Assembly: GCF_030433645.1 (NCBI RefSeq)
Contig: NZ_JAROCG010000001.1
Span: 2,108,001 to 2,172,000 of the forward strand
Source: Arthrobacter burdickii
Lineage (GTDB): Bacteria > Actinomycetota > Actinomycetes > Actinomycetales > Micrococcaceae
Length of the DNA stretch: 64,000 bases
Direction of reading: 5' to 3'
Shown: piece after piece, positions 39,530-47,256 of the stretch
Position numbering within the stretch: the stretch's first letter is position 1
Layout: each line of letters starts with the position of its first letter
Translations under genes and position numbers: made by a program
The notes under the pieces: model-generated
Database searches by the model: none
The model's input: only the letters and a program-made list of their open reading frames with translations
Told to the model about the DNA's origin: nothing

Positions 39530-40810
39530 TTGTCCGTCACCACAGCCATCCAGCTCATCTCACGCGGCGAGGCAGGGGCCCCCGCGGCGGGGACCTGCTC
39601 GCCGAACCTCGCGCGTGATCCCTGGGCCTTCGACGCCCTTCCCCTGCCCGACTACGGGCCCGGCGCCTCGATGCACGACGCCGCCCCTCCCGCCACCCCA
39701 CGCCAGGGCGAACTGCCCGAGGTGTACCGGACGGCTCCTGCGGAGGAACTCGACCGACGGATCCTCGCAGCCAGGAAAACACTCGGGGACTCCGTGGTCG
39801 TCCTCGGCCACTTCTACCAGCGCGACGAGGTCGTGAAGTACGCGGACTTCGTGGGCGACAGCTACCAGCTGGCCCGCGCTGCCACCGAGCGCAGCGCCGC
39901 GGAGGCCATCATCTTCTGCGGCGTCCACTTCATGGCGGAGACGGCGGACATGCTCTCCACGCCGCAGCAGGCCGTCATCCTCCCCAATCTCGCCGCCGGC
40001 TGCTCCATGGCCGACATGGCCGACATCGACTCGGTGTCGGAGTGCTGGGACCAGCTGACGGAGCTCTTCGGTTCGGAGCCCGACGCCAGCGGCCGGCAGC
40101 CCGTCATCCCCGTGACCTACATGAACTCCTCCGCGGCGCTGAAGGGATTCTGCGGTGAGCACGGCGGGATCGTCTGCACGTCGTCGAACGCCGCCGCGGT
40201 GCTGGAATGGGCGTTCGAGCGCGGCCAGCGCGTCCTGTTCTTCCCGGATCAGCACCTGGGTCGCAATACGGCGAAAGCCATGGGCGTGCCGCTCGAGCAG
40301 ATGCCGATGTGGAACCCGCGCAAGGCCTGGGGAGGGACGGACGAGCAGACCCTGCGCGACTCCCGGGTGATCCTGTGGCACGGCTTCTGCTCGGTCCACA
40401 AGCGCTTCACCGTCGCGCAGATCGAGAAGGCCCGGGCCGACTTCCCGGGTGTACGGGTGATCGTGCACCCCGAGTGCCCGATGCCCGTGGTCGACGCCGC
40501 GGACGAATCCGGGTCCACCGACTACATCCGGAAGGCGATCGACGCCGCCGCCCCGGGCAGCACCTTCGCGATCGGCACGGAGATCAACATGGTGAACCGG
40601 CTCGCCGCCCAGTATCCGGAGCACACCATCTTCTGCCTCGACCCCGTCATCTGCCCGTGTTCGACGATGTACCGCATCCACCCGGGCTACCTCGCCTGGG
40701 TGCTGGAGGGGCTCGTCGAAGGCCGGGTACTCAACCGGATCAGCGTGCCGGACAGCGTGGCGGAGCCCGCCCGCGTGGCCCTGAACCGGATGCTCGCGGT
40801 CCAGCCGTGA
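39530..40810 (+). CDS. nadA: Quinolinate synthase
   Basis: 426 residues from TTG 39530 (GGGAGA upstream). It condenses iminoaspartate with dihydroxyacetone phosphate to quinolinate, using an oxygen-sensitive [4Fe-4S] cluster. Conserved blocks: LGHFYQRDEVVKYADFVGDS, IIFCGVHFMAETADML, NLAAGCSMADMA, PVTYMNSSAALKGFCGEHGG, FPDQHLGRNTA, VHPECPMPVVDAAD, TEINMVNRLA and DPVICPCSTMYRI. Several cysteines in these blocks (Cys130, Cys158, the ICPCS pair) are candidate cluster ligands. It has an N-terminal extension of about 50 residues. nadB starts in its stop codon (GTGA). Confidence 0.96.
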   Translation: MSVTTAIQLISRGEAGAPAAGTCSPNLARDPWAFDALPLPDYGPGASMHDAAPPATPRQGELPEVYRTAPAEELDRRILAARKTLGDSVVVLGHFYQRDEVVKYADFVGDSYQLARAATERSAAEAIIFCGVHFMAETADMLSTPQQAVILPNLAAGCSMADMADIDSVSECWDQLTELFGSEPDASGRQPVIPVTYMNSSAALKGFCGEHGGIVCTSSNAAAVLEWAFERGQRVLFFPDQHLGRNTAKAMGVPLEQMPMWNPRKAWGGTDEQTLRDSRVILWHGFCSVHKRFTVAQIEKARADFPGVRVIVHPECPMPVVDAADESGSTDYIRKAIDAAAPGSTFAIGTEINMVNRLAAQYPEHTIFCLDPVICPCSTMYRIHPGYLAWVLEGLVEGRVLNRISVPDSVAEPARVALNRMLAVQP

Positions 40811-42453
40811 CGACGGCCCCTCCCGTTCCGCAGGACGTGCGAGCCGATTGCCCCTCCCGGCGGGTCGTGGTCGTCGGAGCCGGTATCGCCGGCCTGCAGA
40901 CCGCGCTGGTGCTACGCCGGCGCGATCCGCGCTGCGACGTGGTCCTGGTGTCCAAGGCCGCGCTCGCCGAGAGCAACACGCGGTACGCGCAGGGCGGCAT
41001 CGCTGCGGTCCTCCCGGACGCAGCGGATGCAGCCGCTCCGGTGGACGCAGCGGGCCCTGGCCCCGGTGCCCCGCAGGACTCCGTCGAGGCGCACATCGCC
41101 GATACCCTCGCTGCGGGTGCAGGCTTGGCCGACCCGGATGCGGTCGAGGTCCTCTGCCGGGGCGCGGCCGACGGCATCGACGCCCTGCAGCGGGCCGGGG
41201 TCGTCTTCGACCGCGCGCCCGGCCGGGACTCGTTGCCGGCACGCGGGCGCGAGGCCGCCCACTCCGCGGCGCGGATCCTCCACCTCGGGGGCGACGCGAC
41301 CGGCGCGGGCCTCGTCGACGCACTCGTCGGCGCGGTCCACGCCGACACCGGGATCCGTGTCGTGGAGCACGGCTTCGTGGGGCGCATACTGCTCGACGAC
41401 GCGGGACGCGCCACCGGCGTCGAGGTGCTGACGGACGGTGCTCCGCACCGGATCGGAGCCGACGCCGTCGTGCTGGCGACCGGAGGAGCGGGGCAGCTCT
41501 TCGAGCACACCACCAATCCGGCGATCGCCACCGGCGACGGCGTGGCCCTGGCCTGGCGGGCCGGCGCGGCAGTCGCCGACCTCGAGTTCTTCCAGTTCCA
41601 CCCGACGTCCCTCGACGTCCCCGGGAACCCGCTCATCTCCGAAGCCGTGCGGGGCGAAGGCGCGCGCCTCGTCGACGCCGATGGACGCCGTTTTATGCCG
41701 GACTACCACCCGGACGGCGACCTCGCGCCACGCGACGTCGTCTCGCGCAGCATCGCACGCCATCTGGCGCGCCGGCCCTCCGGCACCGCCGACGTCCGGA
41801 ACCGTGTCTACCTCGACGCGACCGCGCTCGGCGCCACGTTCCTCGCCCGGCGCTTCCCCTCCCTCACGGACCTCACCGCGCACCACGGCTACGACTGGTC
41901 GGCGGTCGTCGTGCCGGTGGTGCCGGCTGCCCACTACTGGATGGGTGGCGTGCGGACCGACACGGACGGACGCACCTCGGTCCCGGGCCTCTTCGCCGTC
42001 GGGGAGGTGGCCCGCACCGGCGTGCACGGTGCCAACCGGCTCGCCTCGAACAGCCTCCTTGAAGGCGTCGTGTTCGGCGCCCGGTGTGCGGCCGCGATCG
42101 TCCACGGAGGACGGGTGCCGGAGTTCGACGCCGAGCCCCTCGATCTCGACGTGGAGGAGACGGGCACGCAGTCCTTCACCCGCAGGGACCTGCAGGCGCT
42201 GATGTCCGACCACGCGGGAATCCTGCGCACGGGCAGCGGCCTCGCCGTCGCCCGCAAGCACCTTGCCTCCTACCGCAGCGACACCGATCCCGGGACGGCG
42301 AACCTGCTGCTGTGCGCGCGCCTGCTCGTGCACTCGGCCGCGCACCGGACCGGGTCCTGCGGAGCGCACTACCGCTCCGACCAGCCCGAAACCGCTCCCG
42401 GCCGGCCCGCCCCGAGCCGGTCCTACGTACGAGCCCCCGAAGGAACGCCATGA
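40807..42453 (+). CDS. nadB: L-aspartate oxidase
   Basis: 548 residues from GTG 40807, overlapping the nadA stop. This FAD enzyme oxidises L-aspartate to iminoaspartate for NadA. The dinucleotide-binding start is VVVVGAGIAGLQTAL, followed by SNTRYAQGGIAAVL, DGIDALQRAGV, the REAAHSAARILHLGGDATG block, DLEFFQFHPTSL, EAVRGEGARLVD, PRDVVSRSIA, the active-site PAAHYWMGGVRTD, and GANRLASNSLLEGVVFG. A short Ala/Pro/Gly-rich insert (about 75-95) is unusual. The long frame back to 40207 lies inside nadA and is not coding. ATGA overlap with nadC. Confidence 0.95.
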   Translation: MTTAPPVPQDVRADCPSRRVVVVGAGIAGLQTALVLRRRDPRCDVVLVSKAALAESNTRYAQGGIAAVLPDAADAAAPVDAAGPGPGAPQDSVEAHIADTLAAGAGLADPDAVEVLCRGAADGIDALQRAGVVFDRAPGRDSLPARGREAAHSAARILHLGGDATGAGLVDALVGAVHADTGIRVVEHGFVGRILLDDAGRATGVEVLTDGAPHRIGADAVVLATGGAGQLFEHTTNPAIATGDGVALAWRAGAAVADLEFFQFHPTSLDVPGNPLISEAVRGEGARLVDADGRRFMPDYHPDGDLAPRDVVSRSIARHLARRPSGTADVRNRVYLDATALGATFLARRFPSLTDLTAHHGYDWSAVVVPVVPAAHYWMGGVRTDTDGRTSVPGLFAVGEVARTGVHGANRLASNSLLEGVVFGARCAAAIVHGGRVPEFDAEPLDLDVEETGTQSFTRRDLQALMSDHAGILRTGSGLAVARKHLASYRSDTDPGTANLLLCARLLVHSAAHRTGSCGAHYRSDQPETAPGRPAPSRSYVRAPEGTP

Positions 42454-43373
42454 CCCAGACCACCAGCAGGCCCCAGCGCATCGGAGCGGGTCCGGCACGA
42501 CCACCGCAGAACCTCGTCGATGCCATCGTCGCCGCCGCACTGGCCGAGGACGCGCCGTGGGGCGACATCACCTGTCAGGCGCTCATCGACCCCGATCTGC
42601 GGACGACGGCGGCCGTGACGGCGCGCGAGCCCGGCGTGCTCTGCGGGACGCCGGCCATCGAGGCCGCCCTGCGGCTCACGGATCCGCGCATCGAGGTCAC
42701 CTTCCCCCGGGCCGACGGAGACCGGTTCGACGCCGGCGACGTTCTCGCGGAGATCAGCGGACCGGCGGCGGGCATCCTCACGGCGGAACGGACGGCACTC
42801 AACATCACGCAGCGCCTGAGCGGGATCGCCACCATGACGCGTGACTTCGTGGACGCGGCCGGCACCACGCGTGCCCGCATCGTCGACACCCGCAAGACCA
42901 CCCCGGGCCTCCGGGTCCTCGAGCGCTGGGCTGTCCGCTGCGGCGGGGGCTCGAACCACCGGTCCAGCCTGTCCGATGCCGTGATGGTGAAGGACAACCA
43001 CCTGGCGCTGCTCGCCGTCGACGGGCCTGCGGCGCTCACCGACGCGCTGCTGGCGGTCCGGTCCCGGCTGCCGCACACGGTGCACGTGGAAGTCGAGGTG
43101 GACCGGCTCGACCAGATCGAGCCGGTGCTGGCCGCCGGGGTGGACACCATCATGCTGGACAACTTCTCGCTCGACGACCTCGCGGAGGGTGTGCGCCGGG
43201 TCGGCGGACGTGCACTCGTCGAAGCGAGCGGTAACGTCCGCCTCGATACGGTAGCCGCCATCGCGGCAACCGGCGTGGACATCATCTCGGCGGGGGCCCT
43301 GACGCACAGTGTGCGGTCCCTCGACCTCGGCCTGGACTTCGTTCCCCCGAGCGCGCCCGCGGGGCGGGCATGA
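42450..43373 (+). CDS. nadC: Nicotinate-nucleotide pyrophosphorylase (carboxylating)
   Basis: 307 residues from ATG 42450 (AAGGAACGCC upstream), overlapping nadB. It converts quinolinate and PRPP to nicotinate mononucleotide with CO2 release. Conserved pieces: EDAPWGDITCQAL, ERTALNITQRLSGIATMT, DTRKTTPGLRVLERWAVRCGGG, NHRSSLSDAVMVKDNHLAL, VEVEVDRLDQIEPVLAAGVDTIMLDN, EASGNVRLDTVAAIAATGVDIIS and GALTHSV. Arg/Lys and His residues in these segments make the phosphate-binding site. The next gene, a cysteine desulfurase, overlaps the stop by four bases. Confidence 0.96.
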   Translation: MTQTTSRPQRIGAGPARPPQNLVDAIVAAALAEDAPWGDITCQALIDPDLRTTAAVTAREPGVLCGTPAIEAALRLTDPRIEVTFPRADGDRFDAGDVLAEISGPAAGILTAERTALNITQRLSGIATMTRDFVDAAGTTRARIVDTRKTTPGLRVLERWAVRCGGGSNHRSSLSDAVMVKDNHLALLAVDGPAALTDALLAVRSRLPHTVHVEVEVDRLDQIEPVLAAGVDTIMLDNFSLDDLAEGVRRVGGRALVEASGNVRLDTVAAIAATGVDIISAGALTHSVRSLDLGLDFVPPSAPAGRA

Positions 43374-44539
43374 TCTATCTCGATGCCGCCGCCACGGCGC
43401 CGGCCCGGCGGGAGGTCCTGGAGGAGATGTGGCCGCTGCTGACCTCCACCTTCGGGAACCCCTCCAGCCACCACGCCTACGGTGAGGCTGCTGCGGCCGA
43501 GTTCTCCCGCGCCCGCTCGCGGATCGCTGCGCTGCTCGGCTGCAGGGCCTCGGAGATCATCTTCACCTCGGGCGGTACCGAGGCCGACAACCTCGCCCTC
43601 AAGGGCATTGCGCTGGCGTCGCCGCGGGGACGGCACATCGTCGCCAGTCCGATCGAGCACCCGGCGGTGCTGGAGGCCCTGGCCTACCTCCGGGACTTCC
43701 ACGGGTTCCGCATCACGAGCCTGCCCGTGTCCGCGACCGGCAGGATCTCACCGGCCGAGCTGGAGGCCGCGCTCGAGGACGGGACGACCCTCTGCACCGT
43801 GATGTACGCCAACAACGAGGTGGGGACCGTCCAGGACATCGCCGCGCTGGCGGCAGTCTGCCGGAAGGCCGGCGTGCCCTTCCACTCCGACGCCGTGCAG
43901 GCGGCGGGGTGGCTGCCCCTCGACGTCGGGGACCTGGGCGTCACGGCGCTCAGCATCTCGGGGCACAAGCTCGGGACGCCGAAGGGCATCGGCCTGCTCT
44001 ACCTCCGGGCGGGCACACGCTGCGAACCGGTACTGCACGGTGGCGGCCAGGAGCGGGGGCGCCGGTCCGGCACGGAGAACGTGGCCGGCGCCGTCGGCCT
44101 GGCGCGCGCGCTGGAACTCGCACAGGGCGCCCTGCCGGCCGCGGCCGACAGGGCCCGCGCGCTACGCGATGCGTTCACCGACTCCGTCCTGGACGCCGTG
44201 CCCGGGGCGGTCCTGACCGGTGACGCCGAGCACCGCCTCCCGAACCTCGCCTCGTTCTGCTTCCCCGGAGTCAGCGGTGAGTCCGTGCTCCTGGAACTCG
44301 AGCGCCGCGGCGTCGTGTGCTCGAGCGGGTCCGCCTGCGCGGCGGGTTCCTCCGAGCCGTCCGCCGTGCTCCGTGCCCTCGGCCTCGACGACGAAACCGC
44401 CTACAGCGCCGTGCGGCTTTCCTGGACCCAGGACACGACGCACGCGGACCTCGAGGAGGCGGCCCGCGCGGTCGTCGCGTCGGTCAGTGCCGTCCGCTCC
44501 CTGGGGACACCTGCCGGTCCGTCCGCGCTGCCCGCGTAG
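43370..44539 (+). CDS. Cysteine desulfurase (NifS/IscS-like) of the NAD operon
   Basis: 389 residues from ATG 43370, coupled to nadC. This PLP enzyme takes sulfur from cysteine for Fe-S cluster assembly. IYLDAAATAPARREVLEEM, FTSGGTEADNLALKG, MYANNEVGTVQDI, HSDAVQAAGWLPLDV, the PLP-lysine SISGHKLGTPKG (Lys200) and the catalytic Cys323 in CSSGSACAAGSSEPS are all visible. The short active-site loop puts it with IscS/NifS class I enzymes. Its place after nadABC suggests it repairs or builds the NadA cluster, an arrangement known from other bacteria. A hairpin starts at its stop codon. Confidence 0.93.
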   Translation: MIYLDAAATAPARREVLEEMWPLLTSTFGNPSSHHAYGEAAAAEFSRARSRIAALLGCRASEIIFTSGGTEADNLALKGIALASPRGRHIVASPIEHPAVLEALAYLRDFHGFRITSLPVSATGRISPAELEAALEDGTTLCTVMYANNEVGTVQDIAALAAVCRKAGVPFHSDAVQAAGWLPLDVGDLGVTALSISGHKLGTPKGIGLLYLRAGTRCEPVLHGGGQERGRRSGTENVAGAVGLARALELAQGALPAAADRARALRDAFTDSVLDAVPGAVLTGDAEHRLPNLASFCFPGVSGESVLLELERRGVVCSSGSACAAGSSEPSAVLRALGLDDETAYSAVRLSWTQDTTHADLEEAARAVVASVSAVRSLGTPAGPSALPA

Positions 44540-44556
44540 GAGCCGTCATCGGCTCC
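44539..44556 (+). terminator. Hairpin at the end of the NAD operon
   Basis: GGAGCCG (44539-44545) pairs with CGGCTCC (44550-44556) around TCAT, overlapping the last base of the desulfurase stop. No T-run follows, so termination efficiency is uncertain. Confidence 0.5.
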
Positions 44557-44718
44557 AGGCGTTGCGCCGGAGCGAGCCCCTCGAGGTCGGCCTACCGCTG
44601 GCCGCTGTCCTGCGGCACCCTGGGGAAGCCCAGGCCTCCTTCGACACCCCGGAGTTCGCCACGATCAGCGAGATGATCCGGTCCGTCCGGGTCGGTGCCG
44701 CCGCTGCCGGGTAGGAGG

Positions 44719-45639
44719 TCAGCCCACGGGGTGCAGGGCTCCGTAGTCGACGCCCGTGAGCTCGACGCTGCGGTTCCAGAGCCGCACCGCGATGTCTCGA
44801 TCGAGGACACGCGGAACGGGAGCGACGAGCCGCGGAGCGCCGCGGGTCTCCCCGGGGCCCGACGGACCGTAGTAGTCCCCGCCCCGAACCTCCGGCGAGG
44901 TTGCCGCATACAGGGTGGGGAGTGCCCCAGCGGCGTCGGACTGGCTCATCAGCTTCACGAACCCGCCGAGGACGTCGAGCATCGCCGGCACCTGCATGCT
45001 CGCGGTCAGGTTCGTGTTCGCCAGGCCCGGGTGGGCTGCCACCGACGTCAGGTCCCAGCCCGCGGCACGTGCACGCCGGTCGAGCTCCACCATGAAGTAC
45101 AGGTTTGCGATCTTGCTCTGCCCGTACGCGCCCCACCGGCGGTAGCCGCGCTCCGACTGGAGATCGTCGAAATCGATGCGGCCTCGCTTGTGCGCGAGGC
45201 TGGAGAGCGTGACCACGCGGGCGGACCCGGCGTCGTGCAGGTTCTCCAGCAGCAGGCCGGTCAGCGCGAAATGTCCCAGGTGGTTGGTGCCGAACTGCAG
45301 TTCGAAGCCATCGGCCGTCGTCGACCTGGGCGTCGCCATGACCCCTGCATTGTTCACGAGGATGTGCACCGGATCGGTGATGCCGGCCGCGAACGTCCGG
45401 ACCGACTCGAGGCTCGCCAGGTCGAGGATTCGCATGACGACCCGGCCGCTGCCTGTCAGGGAACGTACCTTCTGCTCGGCATCGCGGCCGCGCTGCTCGT
45501 TGCGGCAGGCGAGCACCACCTCGGCGCCCTTCCTGGCCAGTCCCACGGCCGTCTGCAGTCCGATGCCGCTGTTCGCGCCGGTGATGACCACGCGTTTGCC
45601 TGTCAGATCGCCGATGGCGTCCGCTGAAAAATCGCTCAT
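44719..45639 (-). CDS. Short-chain dehydrogenase/reductase
   Basis: 306 residues. TGANSGIGLQTAVGLARKGA is the cofactor motif, NNAGVM the following strand, TLSSLAH carries the active Ser, and YGQSK the Tyr-Lys pair. The phrase TADGFELQFGTNHLGH is shared with the SDR at 27067-27984, showing paralogy. Arg45-like residues (ACRNEQRGRD) suggest NADP use. This subfamily is broad, so the substrate is open. A perfect inverted repeat lies about 30 bases upstream of the start, and the divergent transglutaminase gene is 122 bases away. Confidence 0.9.
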   Translation of the reverse strand: MSDFSADAIGDLTGKRVVITGANSGIGLQTAVGLARKGAEVVLACRNEQRGRDAEQKVRSLTGSGRVVMRILDLASLESVRTFAAGITDPVHILVNNAGVMATPRSTTADGFELQFGTNHLGHFALTGLLLENLHDAGSARVVTLSSLAHKRGRIDFDDLQSERGYRRWGAYGQSKIANLYFMVELDRRARAAGWDLTSVAAHPGLANTNLTASMQVPAMLDVLGGFVKLMSQSDAAGALPTLYAATSPEVRGGDYYGPSGPGETRGAPRLVAPVPRVLDRDIAVRLWNRSVELTGVDYGALHPVG

Positions 45640-45668
45640 GGTATTCCTTCCCTGGCAGCGTGTCCTGC

Positions 45669-45691
45669 CCGGTCGGGGAGTACCCGACCGG
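45669..45691. repeat. Perfect 9-bp inverted repeat upstream of the SDR gene
   Basis: CCGGTCGGG (45669-45677) pairs with CCCGACCGG (45683-45691) around GAGTA. It lies between divergent SDR and transglutaminase genes and could be a regulator site or a small hairpin. Confidence 0.5.
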
Positions 45692-45725
45692 CGTCGATAA
45701 TCGCCGCCTCCAACAGCTTAGAGTT

Positions 45726-45746
45726 GTAGGCGATCCCACCGCCTAC
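45726..45746. promoter_or_regulatory. Palindrome overlapping the transglutaminase start region
   Basis: GTAGGCG-N7-CGCCTAC, a 21-base symmetrical element. A -10-like TAGAGT (45719-45724) is directly upstream, so a protein bound here would block transcription of the transglutaminase-like gene. Confidence 0.45.
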
Positions 45747-45761
45747 CGGAAGCAACGAACC

Positions 45762-46565
45762 ATGCAACGCACCGTCTCCGCCGATCTCAGTGCTACGACG
45801 ATCGCGGGTACCCAGGTGGTCCTGTCGATCGCCGTCGCAAGCCCTGAGGCGTACCAGGCGGTCGACGAGCACCTGACCGTGCTGGTCGACGGTGAACCCG
45901 CGCAGATCCGTGAACGGCAGGACAGGGACGGGAGCCGGCTGCACCTGCTCAGCACGCCGCGGGCGTCGGCGCTGGAGGTGCGCTATCGGGCGACGGTGAC
46001 CGGAAGCGTCACACCGGCACCAGGGGACGACGTCGACCTGGTGCGGTACGTGCGGCCCAGCCGCTACTGCGAATCGGACAGGATCCTGCCGACGGCGTAT
46101 ACGGTGCTGCCCAGCCTGCAGGGTGCTGGGCTCGTCCAGGGCGTCCGGGACTGGGTGGCGGACGAGCTGTCCTACGTCTCGGGTTCGTCCCGCTTCACCG
46201 ACGGCGCCGTGGACACCCTCCTGGCCCGCAGGGGAGTCTGCCGCGACTACGCACACCTCGTGATTGCCCTGCTGAGGGCCCGGGATGTCCCCGCACGGCT
46301 CGCGTCCGTCTATGCGCCGGGGCTGAGCCCCATGGACTTCCACGCCGTGGTCGAGGCCTGGGTCGATGGGTCGTGGCACCTGGTGGATGCCACGGGCCTC
46401 GCGCCGCGCGCCTCGATGCTGCGCATCGCGACGGGCCGCGACGCAGCCGACACGGCCTTCCTCTCGACGGTCGGCGGGTCGCTGCAGCTGTCCGGGCTGT
46501 CCGTCACCGCGACGGTCGACGAGCTCCCGCTGGAGCAGACGGGCGCGCTCCTCTCCCTGCGCTGA
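45762..46565 (+). CDS. Transglutaminase-like cysteine protease/transglutaminase protein
   Basis: 267 residues from ATG 45762. The N-terminal half is a beta-rich domain. The C-terminal half holds the transglutaminase core with Cys in LARRGVCRDYAHLVIALLRA, His in MDFHAVVEAWVDG and Asp in WHLVDATGLA, the full papain-like triad in order. SRYCESDRIL precedes the core, as in many bacterial transglutaminase-domain proteins. No signal peptide or membrane segment, so it is cytoplasmic; a peptidase or amidase role is as likely as crosslinking. Short tandem repeats lie between its stop and the converging marR gene. Confidence 0.9.
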   Translation: MQRTVSADLSATTIAGTQVVLSIAVASPEAYQAVDEHLTVLVDGEPAQIRERQDRDGSRLHLLSTPRASALEVRYRATVTGSVTPAPGDDVDLVRYVRPSRYCESDRILPTAYTVLPSLQGAGLVQGVRDWVADELSYVSGSSRFTDGAVDTLLARRGVCRDYAHLVIALLRARDVPARLASVYAPGLSPMDFHAVVEAWVDGSWHLVDATGLAPRASMLRIATGRDAADTAFLSTVGGSLQLSGLSVTATVDELPLEQTGALLSLR

Positions 46566-46584
46566 CGTCGTCCGGCCAGGCTTG

Positions 46585-46643
46585 GTCGACGCCGGCGGGT
46601 CGACGCCGGGCGGGTCGACGCCGGGCGGGTCAGGGCGGGCAGG
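46585..46643. repeat. Short GC-rich tandem repeats between transglutaminase and marR
   Basis: Three near-identical units (GTCGACGCCGGCGG, then GTCGACGCCGGGCGG twice) and a degenerate fourth. They fill the gap up to the marR stop codon. Confidence 0.75.
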
Positions 46644-47153
46644 TTACGGCAGGCCGGCGTTGAGCTTGTCCGTCAGTGCCTTCAGCTGCTCCAGCTCCGC
46701 CGGATCCAGTGCGGGTGCGAGGACCTCGTGGATGCGGTGCACGTGGGCGGAACCGATGCGCCGCTGGAGCGCCCTGCCCTCGTCCGTCAGCGCCAGTTCG
46801 ACACCCCGCTGATCGGACTCGGCGGGGCGCTTCCGGATGAGGTTCTTCGCCTCGAGCCTGTCGACCATGCGGCTCAGGCTGGGCTGGCTGATGAGCAGGG
46901 AGTTGTTGAGCTCGTTGAGGCGGGTCCAGCCCGTGGGGCAGCGGCTCAGGTTGAAGAGGACGTCGTATTCTCCGATGGGCAGTTCACGGAACACGGGATC
47001 CTGCCGGATGCGCCGCATCACCCCCACCTGCGCCCGGAAGAGGGACTCCCATGCCTCCGACACCTCGCGGACGGAGGGAACCGCCGCAGCGTCGCCCTCA
47101 CCCGATGACGATTGTCCTGTCCGCCCGACGGCGGTCTTCCCGTGGTCAGCCAT
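46644..47153 (-). CDS. MarR-family transcriptional regulator
   Basis: 169 residues from ATG 47153; an upstream in-frame start at 47189 exists. After a 35-residue polar N-terminus comes the MarR winged-helix fold: LPIGEYDVLFNLSRCPTGWTRLNELNNSLLISQPSLSRMVDRLEAKNLIRKRPAESDQRGVELALTDEGRAL in part, with the recognition helix LISQPSLSRMVDRL and the wing DQRGVELALT. It lies directly downstream of the RND exporter gene on the same strand, with its own strong -10. Such regulators often respond to toxic compounds and repress efflux genes, so the exporter is its likeliest target. Confidence 0.9.
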   Translation of the reverse strand: MADHGKTAVGRTGQSSSGEGDAAAVPSVREVSEAWESLFRAQVGVMRRIRQDPVFRELPIGEYDVLFNLSRCPTGWTRLNELNNSLLISQPSLSRMVDRLEAKNLIRKRPAESDQRGVELALTDEGRALQRRIGSAHVHRIHEVLAPALDPAELEQLKALTDKLNAGLP

Positions 47154-47210
47154 GGCTGTTTCCCGGCCTCCTGCCGGCGCAGCCGGCAACTTCGATGCTT
47201 TTGCATGTAT

Positions 47211-47216
47211 TATACG
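47211..47216 (-). promoter_or_regulatory. Consensus -10 TATAAT of marR inside a palindrome
   Basis: On the minus strand TATAAT lies 58 bases upstream of marR. It is the centre of the perfect 9-base palindrome GTATAATAC (47209-47217), and ATGCTTTTGCAT flanks it (47197-47208). Overlap of a palindrome with -10 suggests autorepression. Confidence 0.55.
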
Positions 47217-47256
47217 CCTGGTCCTGGTCGGTCGATCCCGATCGATCCCGGTCGCG

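Noticed and set aside
38478-39530. Riboswitch upstream of nrtR or nadA
   Set aside because: The leaders are short and I see no conserved NAD-II-like or other aptamer structure; the palindrome explains regulation better.
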